NCBI GenBank assembly: GCA_945873095.1
Contig: CAMCBU010000012.1
Coordinates: 1 to 64,000 of the forward strand
Length of the DNA: 64,000 bases
Source of the DNA: Klebsiella pneumoniae
Lineage (GTDB): Bacteria; Pseudomonadota; Gammaproteobacteria; Steroidobacterales; Steroidobacteraceae
Reading direction: 5' to 3'
Shown: positions 43,492 through 53,677 of the stretch, one piece after another
How positions within the stretch are numbered: the first letter of the stretch is position 1
Layout: each line of letters starts with the position of its first letter
Program-made: the position numbers and the translations under genes
Notes under the pieces: generated by a model
Database searches by the model: none
What the model was told of the DNA's origin: nothing
What the model saw: the letters and a program-made list of their open reading frames with translations, nothing else

Positions 43492-46062
43492 TCAACGCAG
43501 CACGCCCTCGGCGTACGAGTCGGGCGCGTAATTGACGAAGCGTGAATACTGACCTTGGAAGGTCAGCACGAAGGTGCCCGTCTCACCGTTACGGTGCTTG
43601 GCAAGATCGATTTCCGCCATGCCCTTCTTGGTGGTGTTCTTGTCATAGACCTCTTCGCGATAGATCAGCAGGATCATGTCTGCATCCTGCTCGATCGCAC
43701 CTGAATTATGGGTAACGAGACCATCCGCTAACCAATTCGCAGGCCCGGGCACGGTTAAATCGAAAACCTCTTCTTCCACGTCAGAAGGCGCATCGATTCC
43801 AACGACGCGATCCCAAAAAATATCCGCGGCAACTTGCTGGCGCAAACAATTCGAATCGAGCAGCCTCGCGTAATCCGACAGAGTTTTTCTTGAGGGCGCG
43901 AAGCTAAAATGACTGCTGCCGCCGTATGCGGTACCACGCATCGCCGACATGCTGCGAGTCGTGATGCCCTGCTCGCGCAATGCGGCAGCTGGCGCCTCGC
44001 GAGGCCCAAAGCCACCGATCATTTCCACGAAAGCCATCTGGTCCGCGGCTCCGCTCACATCCACGGTATGCACCGGGCGCCCCTTTCCGTGCGTAATCGC
44101 GCGCAGGCGCGCCGCGATACCAAAGCGCAAAAGCAGCGCCGCGACATCAAGAGCCAGTTGATGACTCGCCGTGCTGAAGTAAACCCGCGCCGAGCCACGC
44201 GTGTCGGGCTTACGCAAACGAATTGAACCATCGGTCGCCCACAGGTGACGCAACAGCAAGGCGAGCTTCGAACCGGATAAACGGAAGATACTTCGCGGCA
44301 GGCACTTCTCGTGCGAGCGCTGCCCAAAAATCCCGTGCGAGCGCAGCCAAGCCCCCACACCCGCAGGATGCCAGCGATTGCCGTTGCCGGAGATCACCAA
44401 TTGATGCCAGTTACCGCGACCCGCATGGCGCGTGACCCGACAACCGAATTTCTCAGCCGCCTCTGTCACCACGCGACTGTTTGCTTCGGATGCGGTCGTG
44501 TATCGCAGCGGCTGACCGGACAGGTAACTGCCGTCCCCGACCAAATGCCCCAAGAGCTCAAGTTCGTGGTCCGCCCAAGACACATCGCCTTCTGTCGAGT
44601 CGACATCTGGGATCCGACTGGCGAGCGCCACACGATCGCCGGTGCTTAACTCGTCGAGGGTCCTCCAGCCGGAGCCCGCCAACACGCGATGCTCGCCCGT
44701 GGCGCGCAGCGTTCGCCCGCTAGCAAGACGCAAGGTTCGGATCTTTCGCATGCCCACCGACCAAACCAGGTCTGACTTGGCCTTGATGAGTCTTTGATGT
44801 TCATCTAGCGCCCAAACTTCAGGCTGCTGACCCACCAACTCGCGAATGGGAATACGTGAGCCGTTCGTGAGACAAACCAAAGTGTCGCCGGTGACGCATT
44901 CGCGCAAGTCCGACATCACCGGCTTCTTGTCGACACGCTGCTCGACACCGCGATTGAGCTGCGAGAGCGCAATGACCGGCAAATGCAATTCTTTGGCGAG
45001 CGCCTTCAAACCGCGTGAGATTTCGGCAATTTCGGTGGCGCGATTCTCTTGGTTACCCGGCACCTGCATCAGCTGCAGATAGTCGACCACGACGAGGTTC
45101 AGACCGTGCTCGCGGTGTACGCGACGCGCACGCGCCCGCAATTCGGTCGGCGTCAAACCCGGTGTCTCGTCGATGAAGATCCGCGCTTCGGAGAGCTGCC
45201 CCGCCGCGCCGGTGATGCGCGGCCAATCATCGTCGGAGATCTGACCGCTGCGAATGTGCTGCAAACTGACCCGGCCGATCGAGGAGAGCATACGAGTCAG
45301 CAGCTGCTCGGAGGGCATCTCCATCGAGAAGATCGCGACGGAGGCCTTCACGCCCTCTTTGAGAGCGGCATACTCGGCCATATTGACCGCGAAGGTGGTC
45401 TTGCCCATCGAGGGTCGGCCGGCGACGACCACGAGATCACCGCCACGCAAGCCACCGGTCTTGCGATCAAACTCGTCGAAGCCGGTCGGCAGACCCCGCA
45501 TGCCGTCGGGGTTGTTATGCCACTCGTCGATCTGATCGATCAACGCCGGCATCAAAGATTGCACGGCAACCGCGCCATCGCGCTGGCCGCGCACGCCTTG
45601 CTCGGCGATCGCGAACACGCGACTCTCGGCCGTGTCGACGAGTTCGCGAGCCGTCTCGCCTTCATTGTTGAAGACCGAAGCCGCGATATCCGTGCCGGCT
45701 TTGAGCAACTGACGCAGCAGCGAACGCTCGCGGACGATTTCGGCGTAAGCACGAACGTTGGCGGCGGTTGGTGTATCGCGCGCTAGCGCGCCAAGGTAAG
45801 CAAGGCCGCCGGCGTCGGCGAGTTGACCACTACGCTCGAGCGATTCACTGACGGTGACGGCGTCGGAGGGCTGGCCGAGCGAGGCCAACTTGCCGATGGC
45901 GTCGAAGATGATGCGGTGGTCGGGGCGGTAAAAATCCTCGGACCGAAGCACGTCGGCGACGTTGTCCCAAGATTGCGAATCGAGGAGCAGGCCGCCTAAA
46001 ACGGCCTGCTCCGCCTCGATCGAATGCGGCGGTGTTCGCACGTCTCCGCCGCGTGCGCTCAT
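43492..46062 (-). CDS. dnaB: Replicative DNA helicase DnaB with intein
   Basis: The 856-residue precursor contains a 458-residue helicase interrupted by a 398-residue intein (residues 389-786). Helicase N-terminal domain PPHSIEAEQAVLGGLLLD, Walker A VVAGRPSMGKTTFAVNMA, Walker B LVVVDYLQLM and the Arg/DNA-binding segment LSQLNRGVEQRV lie in the N-extein. The C-extein starts SGAIEQDADMILLIYREEVY. Splicing must restore DLRE-SGAIEQDAD to give active helicase. Without splicing the conserved motif would be split. Operon rpsF-rpsR-rplI-dnaB-alr; 8 nt after rplI. Confidence 0.97.
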   Translation of the reverse strand: MSARGGDVRTPPHSIEAEQAVLGGLLLDSQSWDNVADVLRSEDFYRPDHRIIFDAIGKLASLGQPSDAVTVSESLERSGQLADAGGLAYLGALARDTPTAANVRAYAEIVRERSLLRQLLKAGTDIAASVFNNEGETARELVDTAESRVFAIAEQGVRGQRDGAVAVQSLMPALIDQIDEWHNNPDGMRGLPTGFDEFDRKTGGLRGGDLVVVAGRPSMGKTTFAVNMAEYAALKEGVKASVAIFSMEMPSEQLLTRMLSSIGRVSLQHIRSGQISDDDWPRITGAAGQLSEARIFIDETPGLTPTELRARARRVHREHGLNLVVVDYLQLMQVPGNQENRATEIAEISRGLKALAKELHLPVIALSQLNRGVEQRVDKKPVMSDLRECVTGDTLVCLTNGSRIPIRELVGQQPEVWALDEHQRLIKAKSDLVWSVGMRKIRTLRLASGRTLRATGEHRVLAGSGWRTLDELSTGDRVALASRIPDVDSTEGDVSWADHELELLGHLVGDGSYLSGQPLRYTTASEANSRVVTEAAEKFGCRVTRHAGRGNWHQLVISGNGNRWHPAGVGAWLRSHGIFGQRSHEKCLPRSIFRLSGSKLALLLRHLWATDGSIRLRKPDTRGSARVYFSTASHQLALDVAALLLRFGIAARLRAITHGKGRPVHTVDVSGAADQMAFVEMIGGFGPREAPAAALREQGITTRSMSAMRGTAYGGSSHFSFAPSRKTLSDYARLLDSNCLRQQVAADIFWDRVVGIDAPSDVEEEVFDLTVPGPANWLADGLVTHNSGAIEQDADMILLIYREEVYDKNTTKKGMAEIDLAKHRNGETGTFVLTFQGQYSRFVNYAPDSYAEGVLR
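43705..44898 (-). mobile_element. Intein with LAGLIDADG homing endonuclease domain in DnaB
   Basis: 398 residues starting at Cys1 (CVTGDTLVCL, block A) and ending in VTHN before Ser+1. Block B is RATGEHRVL (TxxH), block F/G is EVFDLTVPGPANWLADGLV. Two dodecapeptide endonuclease motifs are present: LLGHLVGDGSYL (Asp at intein residue 122) and LLRHLWATDGSI (Asp 223). All residues required for protein splicing (Cys1, block-B His, penultimate His, Asn398, Ser+1) appear intact. It inserts at DLRE|SG. From memory its N-terminus resembles the Rhodothermus DnaB intein. It seems lower in GC than the flanks. Confidence 0.95.
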
Positions 46063-46070
46063 CAGCGCGA

Positions 46071-46520
46071 TTACTCCTCAGCGCTGACGATCAGCTGCAA
46101 CTGCACATCGACATCCGTGTGCAAGTGCAACGAGATCGCGTGCTCGCCCACCGAGCGGATCGGACCGTTCGGCATGCGCACTTCGGAGCGAGCCACCTTG
46201 TGGCCCTGTGCCGTGCAGGCATCGGCGATATCGGTGGTGCCGATCGAACCGAAGAGCTTGCCTTCGCTGCCGGCCTTGGCACGGATCTGCAGCTTGAACT
46301 CCTTCATCGCATCCGAACGACGGGTCGCATCGGCGAGCTCGTCGCGGGCGATCTTCTCGAGCTCGACGCGGCGCGCTTCAAACTTGGCGACATTCGCCGG
46401 CGTGGCGAGCGTGGCCTTGCCCGAGGGCAACAAGAAATTGCGGCCGTAGCCGGACTTCACGTTGACGCGATCACCGATGTTGCCGAGGTTGGCAACCTTG
46501 GTAAGCAGAATGACATCCAT
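46071..46520 (-). CDS. rplI: 50S ribosomal protein L9
   Basis: 149 residues. N-terminal [21 protein letters not shown] followed by [14 protein letters not shown], a long connecting helix and a C-terminal domain with [15 protein letters not shown]. It binds 23S rRNA near the L1 stalk. A GGAGGAATCACC-type leader gives a strong ribosome-binding site. Confidence 0.98.
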   Translation of the reverse strand: MDVILLTKVANLGNIGDRVNVKSGYGRNFLLPSGKATLATPANVAKFEARRVELEKIARDELADATRRSDAMKEFKLQIRAKAGSEGKLFGSIGTTDIADACTAQGHKVARSEVRMPNGPIRSVGEHAISLHLHTDVDVQLQLIVSAEE

Positions 46521-46538
46521 GGTGATTCCTCCGGCCGA

Positions 46539-46790
46539 TCAATGCTGGTCGGTGTACGGCAGCAACGCGAGATAGCGTGCGCGACGTACGGCCGTGGCCA
46601 GCTGACGCTGATAGAACGAACGGGTTCCCGTGATGCGGCTCGGAACGATCTTGCCGGTCTCGGTGATGTAACCCTTGAGCGTCGCGAGATCTTTGTAATC
46701 GATCTGTTTCACGCCTTCGGCGGTGAAACGACAAAACTTCTTGCGACGGGTGAAGCGGCTGTTACCGCCTTGTTGTTTACCAAAGCTCAT
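46539..46790 (-). CDS. rpsR: 30S ribosomal protein S18
   Basis: 83 residues: [36 protein letters not shown] and [19 protein letters not shown] match S18, including the Cys often seen in zinc-associated forms. It follows rpsF by 5 nt. The enterobacterial priB gene that separates rpsF and rpsR in E. coli is absent. Confidence 0.98.
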   Translation of the reverse strand: MSFGKQQGGNSRFTRRKKFCRFTAEGVKQIDYKDLATLKGYITETGKIVPSRITGTRSFYQRQLATAVRRARYLALLPYTDQH

Positions 46791-46795
46791 GATGC

Positions 46796-47197
46796 TTACT
46801 CCGCGAGGCCTTCTTCATCGCCCAGGTCGTCACGACGGACGCGGCGCGGACGATCGACGCCCTCACCGACTTCCTCTTCTTCACCGCGCGCCATCGGCGA
46901 CGGCTCGACCACGGGACCATCCATCTTGACGACCAAGTGACGCAGCACCGCATCACTGAAGCGAAATCCGCCGGTCAGCTCCGCGAGCGTTTTCTGGTCG
47001 GTCTCGATGTTCATCAGGATGTAGTGGGCCTTGTGCACCTTGGCGATGGGGAAGGCCAATTGACGGCGACCCCAGTCCTCGATGCGATGGATCTGACCAC
47101 CGCCTTGGGTGATCATGCCCTTGTAACGTTCGAGCATGGCAGGAACCTGCTCGCTCTGGTCGGGATGGACCAGAAACACGACTTCGTAGTGCCTCAT
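46796..47197 (-). CDS. rpsF: 30S ribosomal protein S6
   Basis: 133 residues: [40 protein letters not shown] and [10 protein letters not shown] match S6. The acidic C-terminal tail ([23 protein letters not shown]) is the region glutamylated by RimK in some bacteria. AAGGAG precedes the ATG. First gene of rpsF-rpsR-rplI-dnaB-alr, with a promoter and a structured leader upstream. Confidence 0.98.
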   Translation of the reverse strand: MRHYEVVFLVHPDQSEQVPAMLERYKGMITQGGGQIHRIEDWGRRQLAFPIAKVHKAHYILMNIETDQKTLAELTGGFRFSDAVLRHLVVKMDGPVVEPSPMARGEEEEVGEGVDRPRRVRRDDLGDEEGLAE

Positions 47198-47219
47198 GTG
47201 ATCTCCTTTTGGATATAAA

Positions 47220-47248
47220 GCTCCCCGGCGAGGCGCTGCCGGTGGAGC
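47220..47248 (-). promoter_or_regulatory. Leader hairpin before rpsF, candidate S6:S18 autoregulatory element
   Basis: On the minus strand GCTCC-A-CCGGC, an 8-nt loop, GCCGG-GGAGC forms a 10-bp stem with one bulged A, then TTTATAT and the rpsF Shine-Dalgarno. It lies wholly in the predicted leader. S6:S18 is known to repress its own mRNA by binding a leader hairpin in many bacteria; whether this one qualifies is inferred from position and the CCGG-containing stem. A transcription attenuator is the alternative. Confidence 0.4.
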
Positions 47249-47259
47249 AAGGGTCGCGG

Positions 47260-47288
47260 ACTATAGCCGACGAACCTAGCCTCGGCAA
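47260..47288 (-). promoter_or_regulatory. Sigma-70 promoter for the rpsF operon
   Basis: On the minus strand TTGCCG (47288-47283), a 17-nt spacer and TATAGT (47265-47260) form a good sigma-70 promoter. Transcription would start near 47253, giving a leader of about 55 nt. It overlaps the last codons of rlmB. Confidence 0.65.
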
Positions 47289-48043
47289 CTTGTCGAGTGG
47301 CGCTGACGCACCGCCTCGTACAACAACATGCCGGCCGCGACCGACACGTTCAGGCTCTCGACCGCCCCCAGCGAAGGCAGGCGCACCAGGAAGTCGCAGT
47401 GCTGCCGCGTGTTCTGCCGCAACCCGCTGCCCTCGGCGCCCATGACGAGCGCGATCGGACCGGTCAGATCCACTTGATCAGCGCGCCGCTCACCCTCGGC
47501 CTCGGCACCCACGACCCATAGCCCTTGCGACTTCAGATCGCGCAGGCAGCGGGCCAGGTTGGTCACCGCCACGACCGGAGTCGTCTCGGCGGCACCGGCT
47601 GCCACCTTGCGCACCGTAGCGTTCATCTGCACCGCGCGGTCCTTCGGGATCACAACGGCAAGTGCGCCGCAGGCATCCGCCGTTCGTAGGCAAGCGCCGA
47701 GGTTGTGCGGATCTTGCACCCCATCGAGCAACAACACGAGCGGCGCGCCACGTGCGCCATCCCAATCGGACAAGGTCGCCGTCAAACGATCTTCATTCCA
47801 TGGGGTCATCGCACGGACTTCGGCGACCACACCCTGATGCACCGCGGCGCCAACCATGCGCTCGAGGCGAGCGGTGTCGACGCGCTCGATCGCCACCCCA
47901 CTGGCCTCGGCCGCCCGCGACAACGCCACGATGCGCGCATCGTCGCGACCGCGCGCGAGATAGACCCGCTGGACGCGCTCCGCGTGCCGTTCGAGCAGAG
48001 CCTGCACGGCATGAATGCCATGCACCGCCTCGAGCTGACTCAT
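47276..48043 (-). CDS. rlmB: 23S rRNA (guanosine2251-2'-O)-methyltransferase
   Basis: 255 residues. SpoU-type: substrate-binding N-terminal domain (VHGIHAVQALLERHAERV) and knotted methyltransferase domain with LLDGVQDPHNLGACLRTADA, VVIPKDRAVQMN, ALVMGAEGSGLRQN and LPSLGAVESLNVSVAAGML. The ATG at 48043 overlaps the rnr stop (ATGA), giving the conserved rnr-rlmB pair. Confidence 0.97.
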   Translation of the reverse strand: MSQLEAVHGIHAVQALLERHAERVQRVYLARGRDDARIVALSRAAEASGVAIERVDTARLERMVGAAVHQGVVAEVRAMTPWNEDRLTATLSDWDGARGAPLVLLLDGVQDPHNLGACLRTADACGALAVVIPKDRAVQMNATVRKVAAGAAETTPVVAVTNLARCLRDLKSQGLWVVGAEAEGERRADQVDLTGPIALVMGAEGSGLRQNTRQHCDFLVRLPSLGAVESLNVSVAAGMLLYEAVRQRHSTSCRG

Positions 48044-50088
48044 GAGCGCTTCTTGCCCGGGCGCGGTGCGCGGCGCGGGGCCTTGGGTTTGGACGGAAGG
48101 GTCTGCACGGTCGCATCGAGTTCGAGATCGACCAGACCTTCGACCGGATTGGCGTGGGTGACGATCACTCGCACCGCGGCACCGATACGCAATTCGAGAT
48201 CGCGCCGCCTCGCATACCACGCCTGACCATCCGCACTCATCTCGTAGTCGTCATCGTGTAAGGTGTCGAGTCGCAGCAAGCCGTCGATACCGATACCGCG
48301 CAATTGAATGAAGCAACCATATTCGACCACCGTCGTGATCAAACCATCGAAGGTTTGCCCCAAGCGCTCGCGCAGATAACTGCACTTGAGAAAGTTGTCG
48401 ACGTACCGATCCGATTCGTCGGCTCGCTTCTCGAGCCGTGACAGATCTTGTCCCAACGGCGCGAGTTGCTCGGTCCCGTATCGAACGCCGGAGGAATCCT
48501 GCGGGTCGACACTCGCCTTGATGGCGCGGTGCACGACGAGATCGGGATAACGACGGATCGGCGAGGTGAAATGCGCGTACTCGGTGAGCGCGAGACCGAA
48601 ATGCCCAATGTTCACCGGCTGATACAAGGCCTGCGGCATCGAGCGAACAACCAGCGACTCGATGAAAGGCAAATCGAGACTGTGCGCGGCCCGCTCGGTG
48701 ATCTTGCGTAAGTCGCGCGGTTCGACCTCCTCGGGTAACGTGGCGTCGACACCAATGGCCGTCAGCTGCGTGAGCAGTTGATCGAGCTTCTTCTCATCGG
48801 GCACCGCGTGCACTCGATAAAGACCACCGGCACGCGCAGCCTTCAGCTGGCGGGCCGCCGCCACGTTGGCGAGAATCATGCACTCCTCGATGAGCTTATG
48901 CGCATCGTTGCGCGCATAGAGCGACAGACTACGCACCCGCCCCGCCTCGTCGAAATCGTAAGTCGGCTCGGTGCTTTCGAAATCGAGCGCGCCGCGACGC
49001 TGTCGCGCCTTGAGCAACACGCGATACAAATCGACCAGCGGTTCGAGTGCCGGCAACGCTGCGCCGATCACTTGGCGCGCCGCCGGCTTGCCCTCGAACA
49101 GCGCCTCGAAGGCGAGCGTGTAGGTCAAGCGCAGATGACTGCGCATCACGGCGGGATAAAATTTGAAATCGAGCAGGCCACCGCTTTTACCGACGATCAT
49201 GTCGGCGACCAAACACAGCCGATCCACCTCGGGCTCGAGCGAGCACAAATGGTTCGACAAGGCCGTGGGTAACATCGGCAGCACGCGATTCGGGAAATAC
49301 ACGGAGGTGCCGCGCTCGCGCGCATCGATATCGAGACCACTGCCGACCCGAACGTAGTGACTCACGTCCGCGATCGCCACGACGAGACGAAAGCCCTTCG
49401 GATGTTTCTCGGCGTAGACCGCGTCGTCGAAATCACGCGCATCGGCCCCATCGATCGTGACGAGTGGCAGCGCGCGCAAATCGATACGATCACGCGCCTC
49501 GTTCGGATCGATACGCTCACCGAAATTCTCTGCCTCGCGCAGTGCCGCAGCGCCAAACTCGACCGGTAGCGAATGGCGCGCGATCGCCGTCTCGGTCGCC
49601 ATCTCGAGCGGACGCTCGGGATCGAGAACCTTGACCACCTCGGCCATGGCCGTGCGATGTGCATCCGGATAGCGTGTGATCCGGGCGATCACCCAGTCGT
49701 CGCGACGCGCACCGCCCAATCGATCGGCGGGCACGAGACAACGCAGGCTCAAGCGACGATCGACCGAGTGCACGAACGCCGTGCGCCCTTGAATCTCGAC
49801 CGTGCCGAGAAACGCGGTGACACCGCGCGAGAGGATCGAGAGCACCTCACCCGAATAGCGCCCCGAGTGATCTTTTTCGACACTGATTCGGACCCGATCA
49901 CCGCTTGCCAAGCCCACCGCCGCGCGCGGTGGCAAGAACACGCTTTCCGCTTGCCCCTCGACACGGACGAAGGCAAAACCAGAGCGGTGGGTCGATACCA
50001 AGCCTTCCATGGTGCCCGCACCGGTTCGGCGACCACCACCGGAGGGCCGCCGCGAGGTTTCGCGACGGGAGCGGGCACGCTGCTTCAT
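48040..50088 (-). CDS. rnr: Ribonuclease R lacking the N-terminal helix-turn-helix domain
   Basis: 682 residues from ATG 50088. Cold-shock region (STHRSGFAFVRVEG), RNB catalytic domain with TIDGADARDFDDAVYAEK (metal-binding aspartates) and LTEYAHFTSPIRRYPDLVVH, then S1 domain (FDGLITTVVEYGCFIQL) and a Lys/Arg/Pro-rich tail. E. coli RNase R has about 80 extra N-terminal residues forming a winged helix; here only a basic stretch (MKQRARSRRETSRRPSGGG) precedes the first OB fold, because tRNA-Leu lies immediately upstream. Exonuclease residues appear intact. Confidence 0.95.
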   Translation of the reverse strand: MKQRARSRRETSRRPSGGGRRTGAGTMEGLVSTHRSGFAFVRVEGQAESVFLPPRAAVGLASGDRVRISVEKDHSGRYSGEVLSILSRGVTAFLGTVEIQGRTAFVHSVDRRLSLRCLVPADRLGGARRDDWVIARITRYPDAHRTAMAEVVKVLDPERPLEMATETAIARHSLPVEFGAAALREAENFGERIDPNEARDRIDLRALPLVTIDGADARDFDDAVYAEKHPKGFRLVVAIADVSHYVRVGSGLDIDARERGTSVYFPNRVLPMLPTALSNHLCSLEPEVDRLCLVADMIVGKSGGLLDFKFYPAVMRSHLRLTYTLAFEALFEGKPAARQVIGAALPALEPLVDLYRVLLKARQRRGALDFESTEPTYDFDEAGRVRSLSLYARNDAHKLIEECMILANVAAARQLKAARAGGLYRVHAVPDEKKLDQLLTQLTAIGVDATLPEEVEPRDLRKITERAAHSLDLPFIESLVVRSMPQALYQPVNIGHFGLALTEYAHFTSPIRRYPDLVVHRAIKASVDPQDSSGVRYGTEQLAPLGQDLSRLEKRADESDRYVDNFLKCSYLRERLGQTFDGLITTVVEYGCFIQLRGIGIDGLLRLDTLHDDDYEMSADGQAWYARRRDLELRIGAAVRVIVTHANPVEGLVDLELDATVQTLPSKPKAPRRAPRPGKKRS

Positions 50089-50116
50089 TGACACCCGTAC
50101 CGCCCGTGCGTACATT
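50088..50116 (+). promoter_or_regulatory. Sigma-70 promoter of tRNA-Leu
   Basis: TTGACA (50088-50093, perfect) and TACATT (50111-50116) are separated by exactly 17 nt; the start of transcription would be near 50123, 8 nt before the mature tRNA. The -35 box touches the first base of the divergent rnr start codon, so the two genes compete for this region. Confidence 0.75.
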
Positions 50117-50130
50117 TCGCGGCCCACCCT

Positions 50131-50215
<85 letters not shown>

Positions 50216-50226
50216 GGGTGGTGATT

Positions 50227-51474
50227 TCAGTCATCCTGTCTTTCGAAGCTGAGTCCGGCGTGCGATCGCAGTCGGGCGCACAACTTCTCGCCGAGCGCAC
50301 TCGCCGGCGTCCAAAACCCACCGGCGACTTCGGCTCGCGAGACATCGAATGCGAGGCATACGGCCGCTTCACCCAACATCTTCGCGGTCGAGCCGTAGCC
50401 CGGATCACGATCTCCGGTAACTTTGACGCGCAGCGTCCGACCATCGCTCGTGCGCCCAAACAAGCGCAGATCAAAGAATCCGCGCTCCTGTTGCAGCGGA
50501 CTCGGTCCCTCACCGGGCTTTGGCAAAACGTAGCGCTCGAGCAGCGCTCGGACTGGACCAATACTACTTGCCACCATGAAAGCGGCGAGCCCAGCGCCGG
50601 TCGCAACGGCTGCGAGGCGACCTCGCCAGCCACGACCGGTCAGCACCGCCTCGTCATAGACGAAATCCGAACCGTACGAGTGTGACTGCAGGAGATTGCT
50701 ACGATGCACGATACGCGTGTTGATGCCGCTCATGACGAACGGCGCTATCCAACTGCGAAAATCCGCATCGAGAGCGACCGTCGCACCACTTGGCTGACGC
50801 ACCCCCTGAGCTGGGCTGCCCACACAGAGCGAGTACGGATTCGCGAGTTCTTTTCGTAACGCCGGATTCGCGCGCGTTTCTTTGACCACGTTGAGAAGAC
50901 TCGCCACGGTGCCGCCGGAGAAACCACCCCGCATCGCCTTGACGCGCAGCTTCACCCGCGAGCAGCTCTTGCCGAACGATGCCTGCGCTTCGCGCTGCAG
51001 AAACCACACCCCGAGATCCGACGGGATCGAATCGAAGCCACAGCAGTGCACGATGCGCGCCCCACTGGCAGCGGCAGCGCCTGCGTAACGCTCGATCATG
51101 CGGCGGATCCACTGAACCTCGCCGGTCAGGTCGCAATAATCCGTGCCCGTGTCGGCACAGACCTTGACCAAGGTCTCGCCATACAGCGCATAGGGGCCCA
51201 CGGTCGAAACGACGACTCGCGTCTCGTGACAGAGCGCGCGCAAACCGTCCTCGTCGGCAGCATCGACCACGATCGACTCGAGTGCGACCGCCGCGGATCC
51301 GAGCGAGCGCTTCAACTCTTCGAGCTTGGCGGCCGAACGTGCCGCGATCGCCCAGCGCAGGCCCTGTCCGACACCGTGTCGCTGTAGCAGGTAGCGGCAC
51401 AGAATCTGGCCGACGAAACTGGTCGCACCGAACACCACGATATCGTGCCGCAGCGCAGTCGAGTGAGACGTCAT
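50227..51474 (-). CDS. Saccharopine dehydrogenase-like / trans-acting enoyl reductase family protein
   Basis: 415 residues. An N-terminal Rossmann domain (DIVVFGATSFVGQILCRYLL, VVSTVGPYALYGETLVKVC, YCDLTGEVQWIRRMI, IVHCCGFDSIPSDLG) is characteristic of the saccharopine dehydrogenase-like/TER family, which includes mycobacterial trans-acting enoyl reductase. A short hydrophobic stretch (LAAVATGAGLAAFMVASS) lies at about residues 280-300. Substrate unknown. AAGGAGT lies 7 nt before ATG 51474. It lies 31 nt after the purA stop region on the same strand's downstream side. Confidence 0.88.
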   Translation of the reverse strand: MTSHSTALRHDIVVFGATSFVGQILCRYLLQRHGVGQGLRWAIAARSAAKLEELKRSLGSAAVALESIVVDAADEDGLRALCHETRVVVSTVGPYALYGETLVKVCADTGTDYCDLTGEVQWIRRMIERYAGAAAASGARIVHCCGFDSIPSDLGVWFLQREAQASFGKSCSRVKLRVKAMRGGFSGGTVASLLNVVKETRANPALRKELANPYSLCVGSPAQGVRQPSGATVALDADFRSWIAPFVMSGINTRIVHRSNLLQSHSYGSDFVYDEAVLTGRGWRGRLAAVATGAGLAAFMVASSIGPVRALLERYVLPKPGEGPSPLQQERGFFDLRLFGRTSDGRTLRVKVTGDRDPGYGSTAKMLGEAAVCLAFDVSRAEVAGGFWTPASALGEKLCARLRSHAGLSFERQDD

Positions 51475-51505
51475 GGGGATACTCCTTGCCGATACTCCGG
51501 ACCGA

Positions 51506-53676
<2,171 letters not shown>

Positions 53677-53677
53677 A

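Noticed and set aside
43492-46062. Interpretation of the dnaB insert as a frameshift or assembly artefact.
   Set aside because: The insert is in frame, begins with Cys and ends HN-S, and contains ordered intein and endonuclease motifs.
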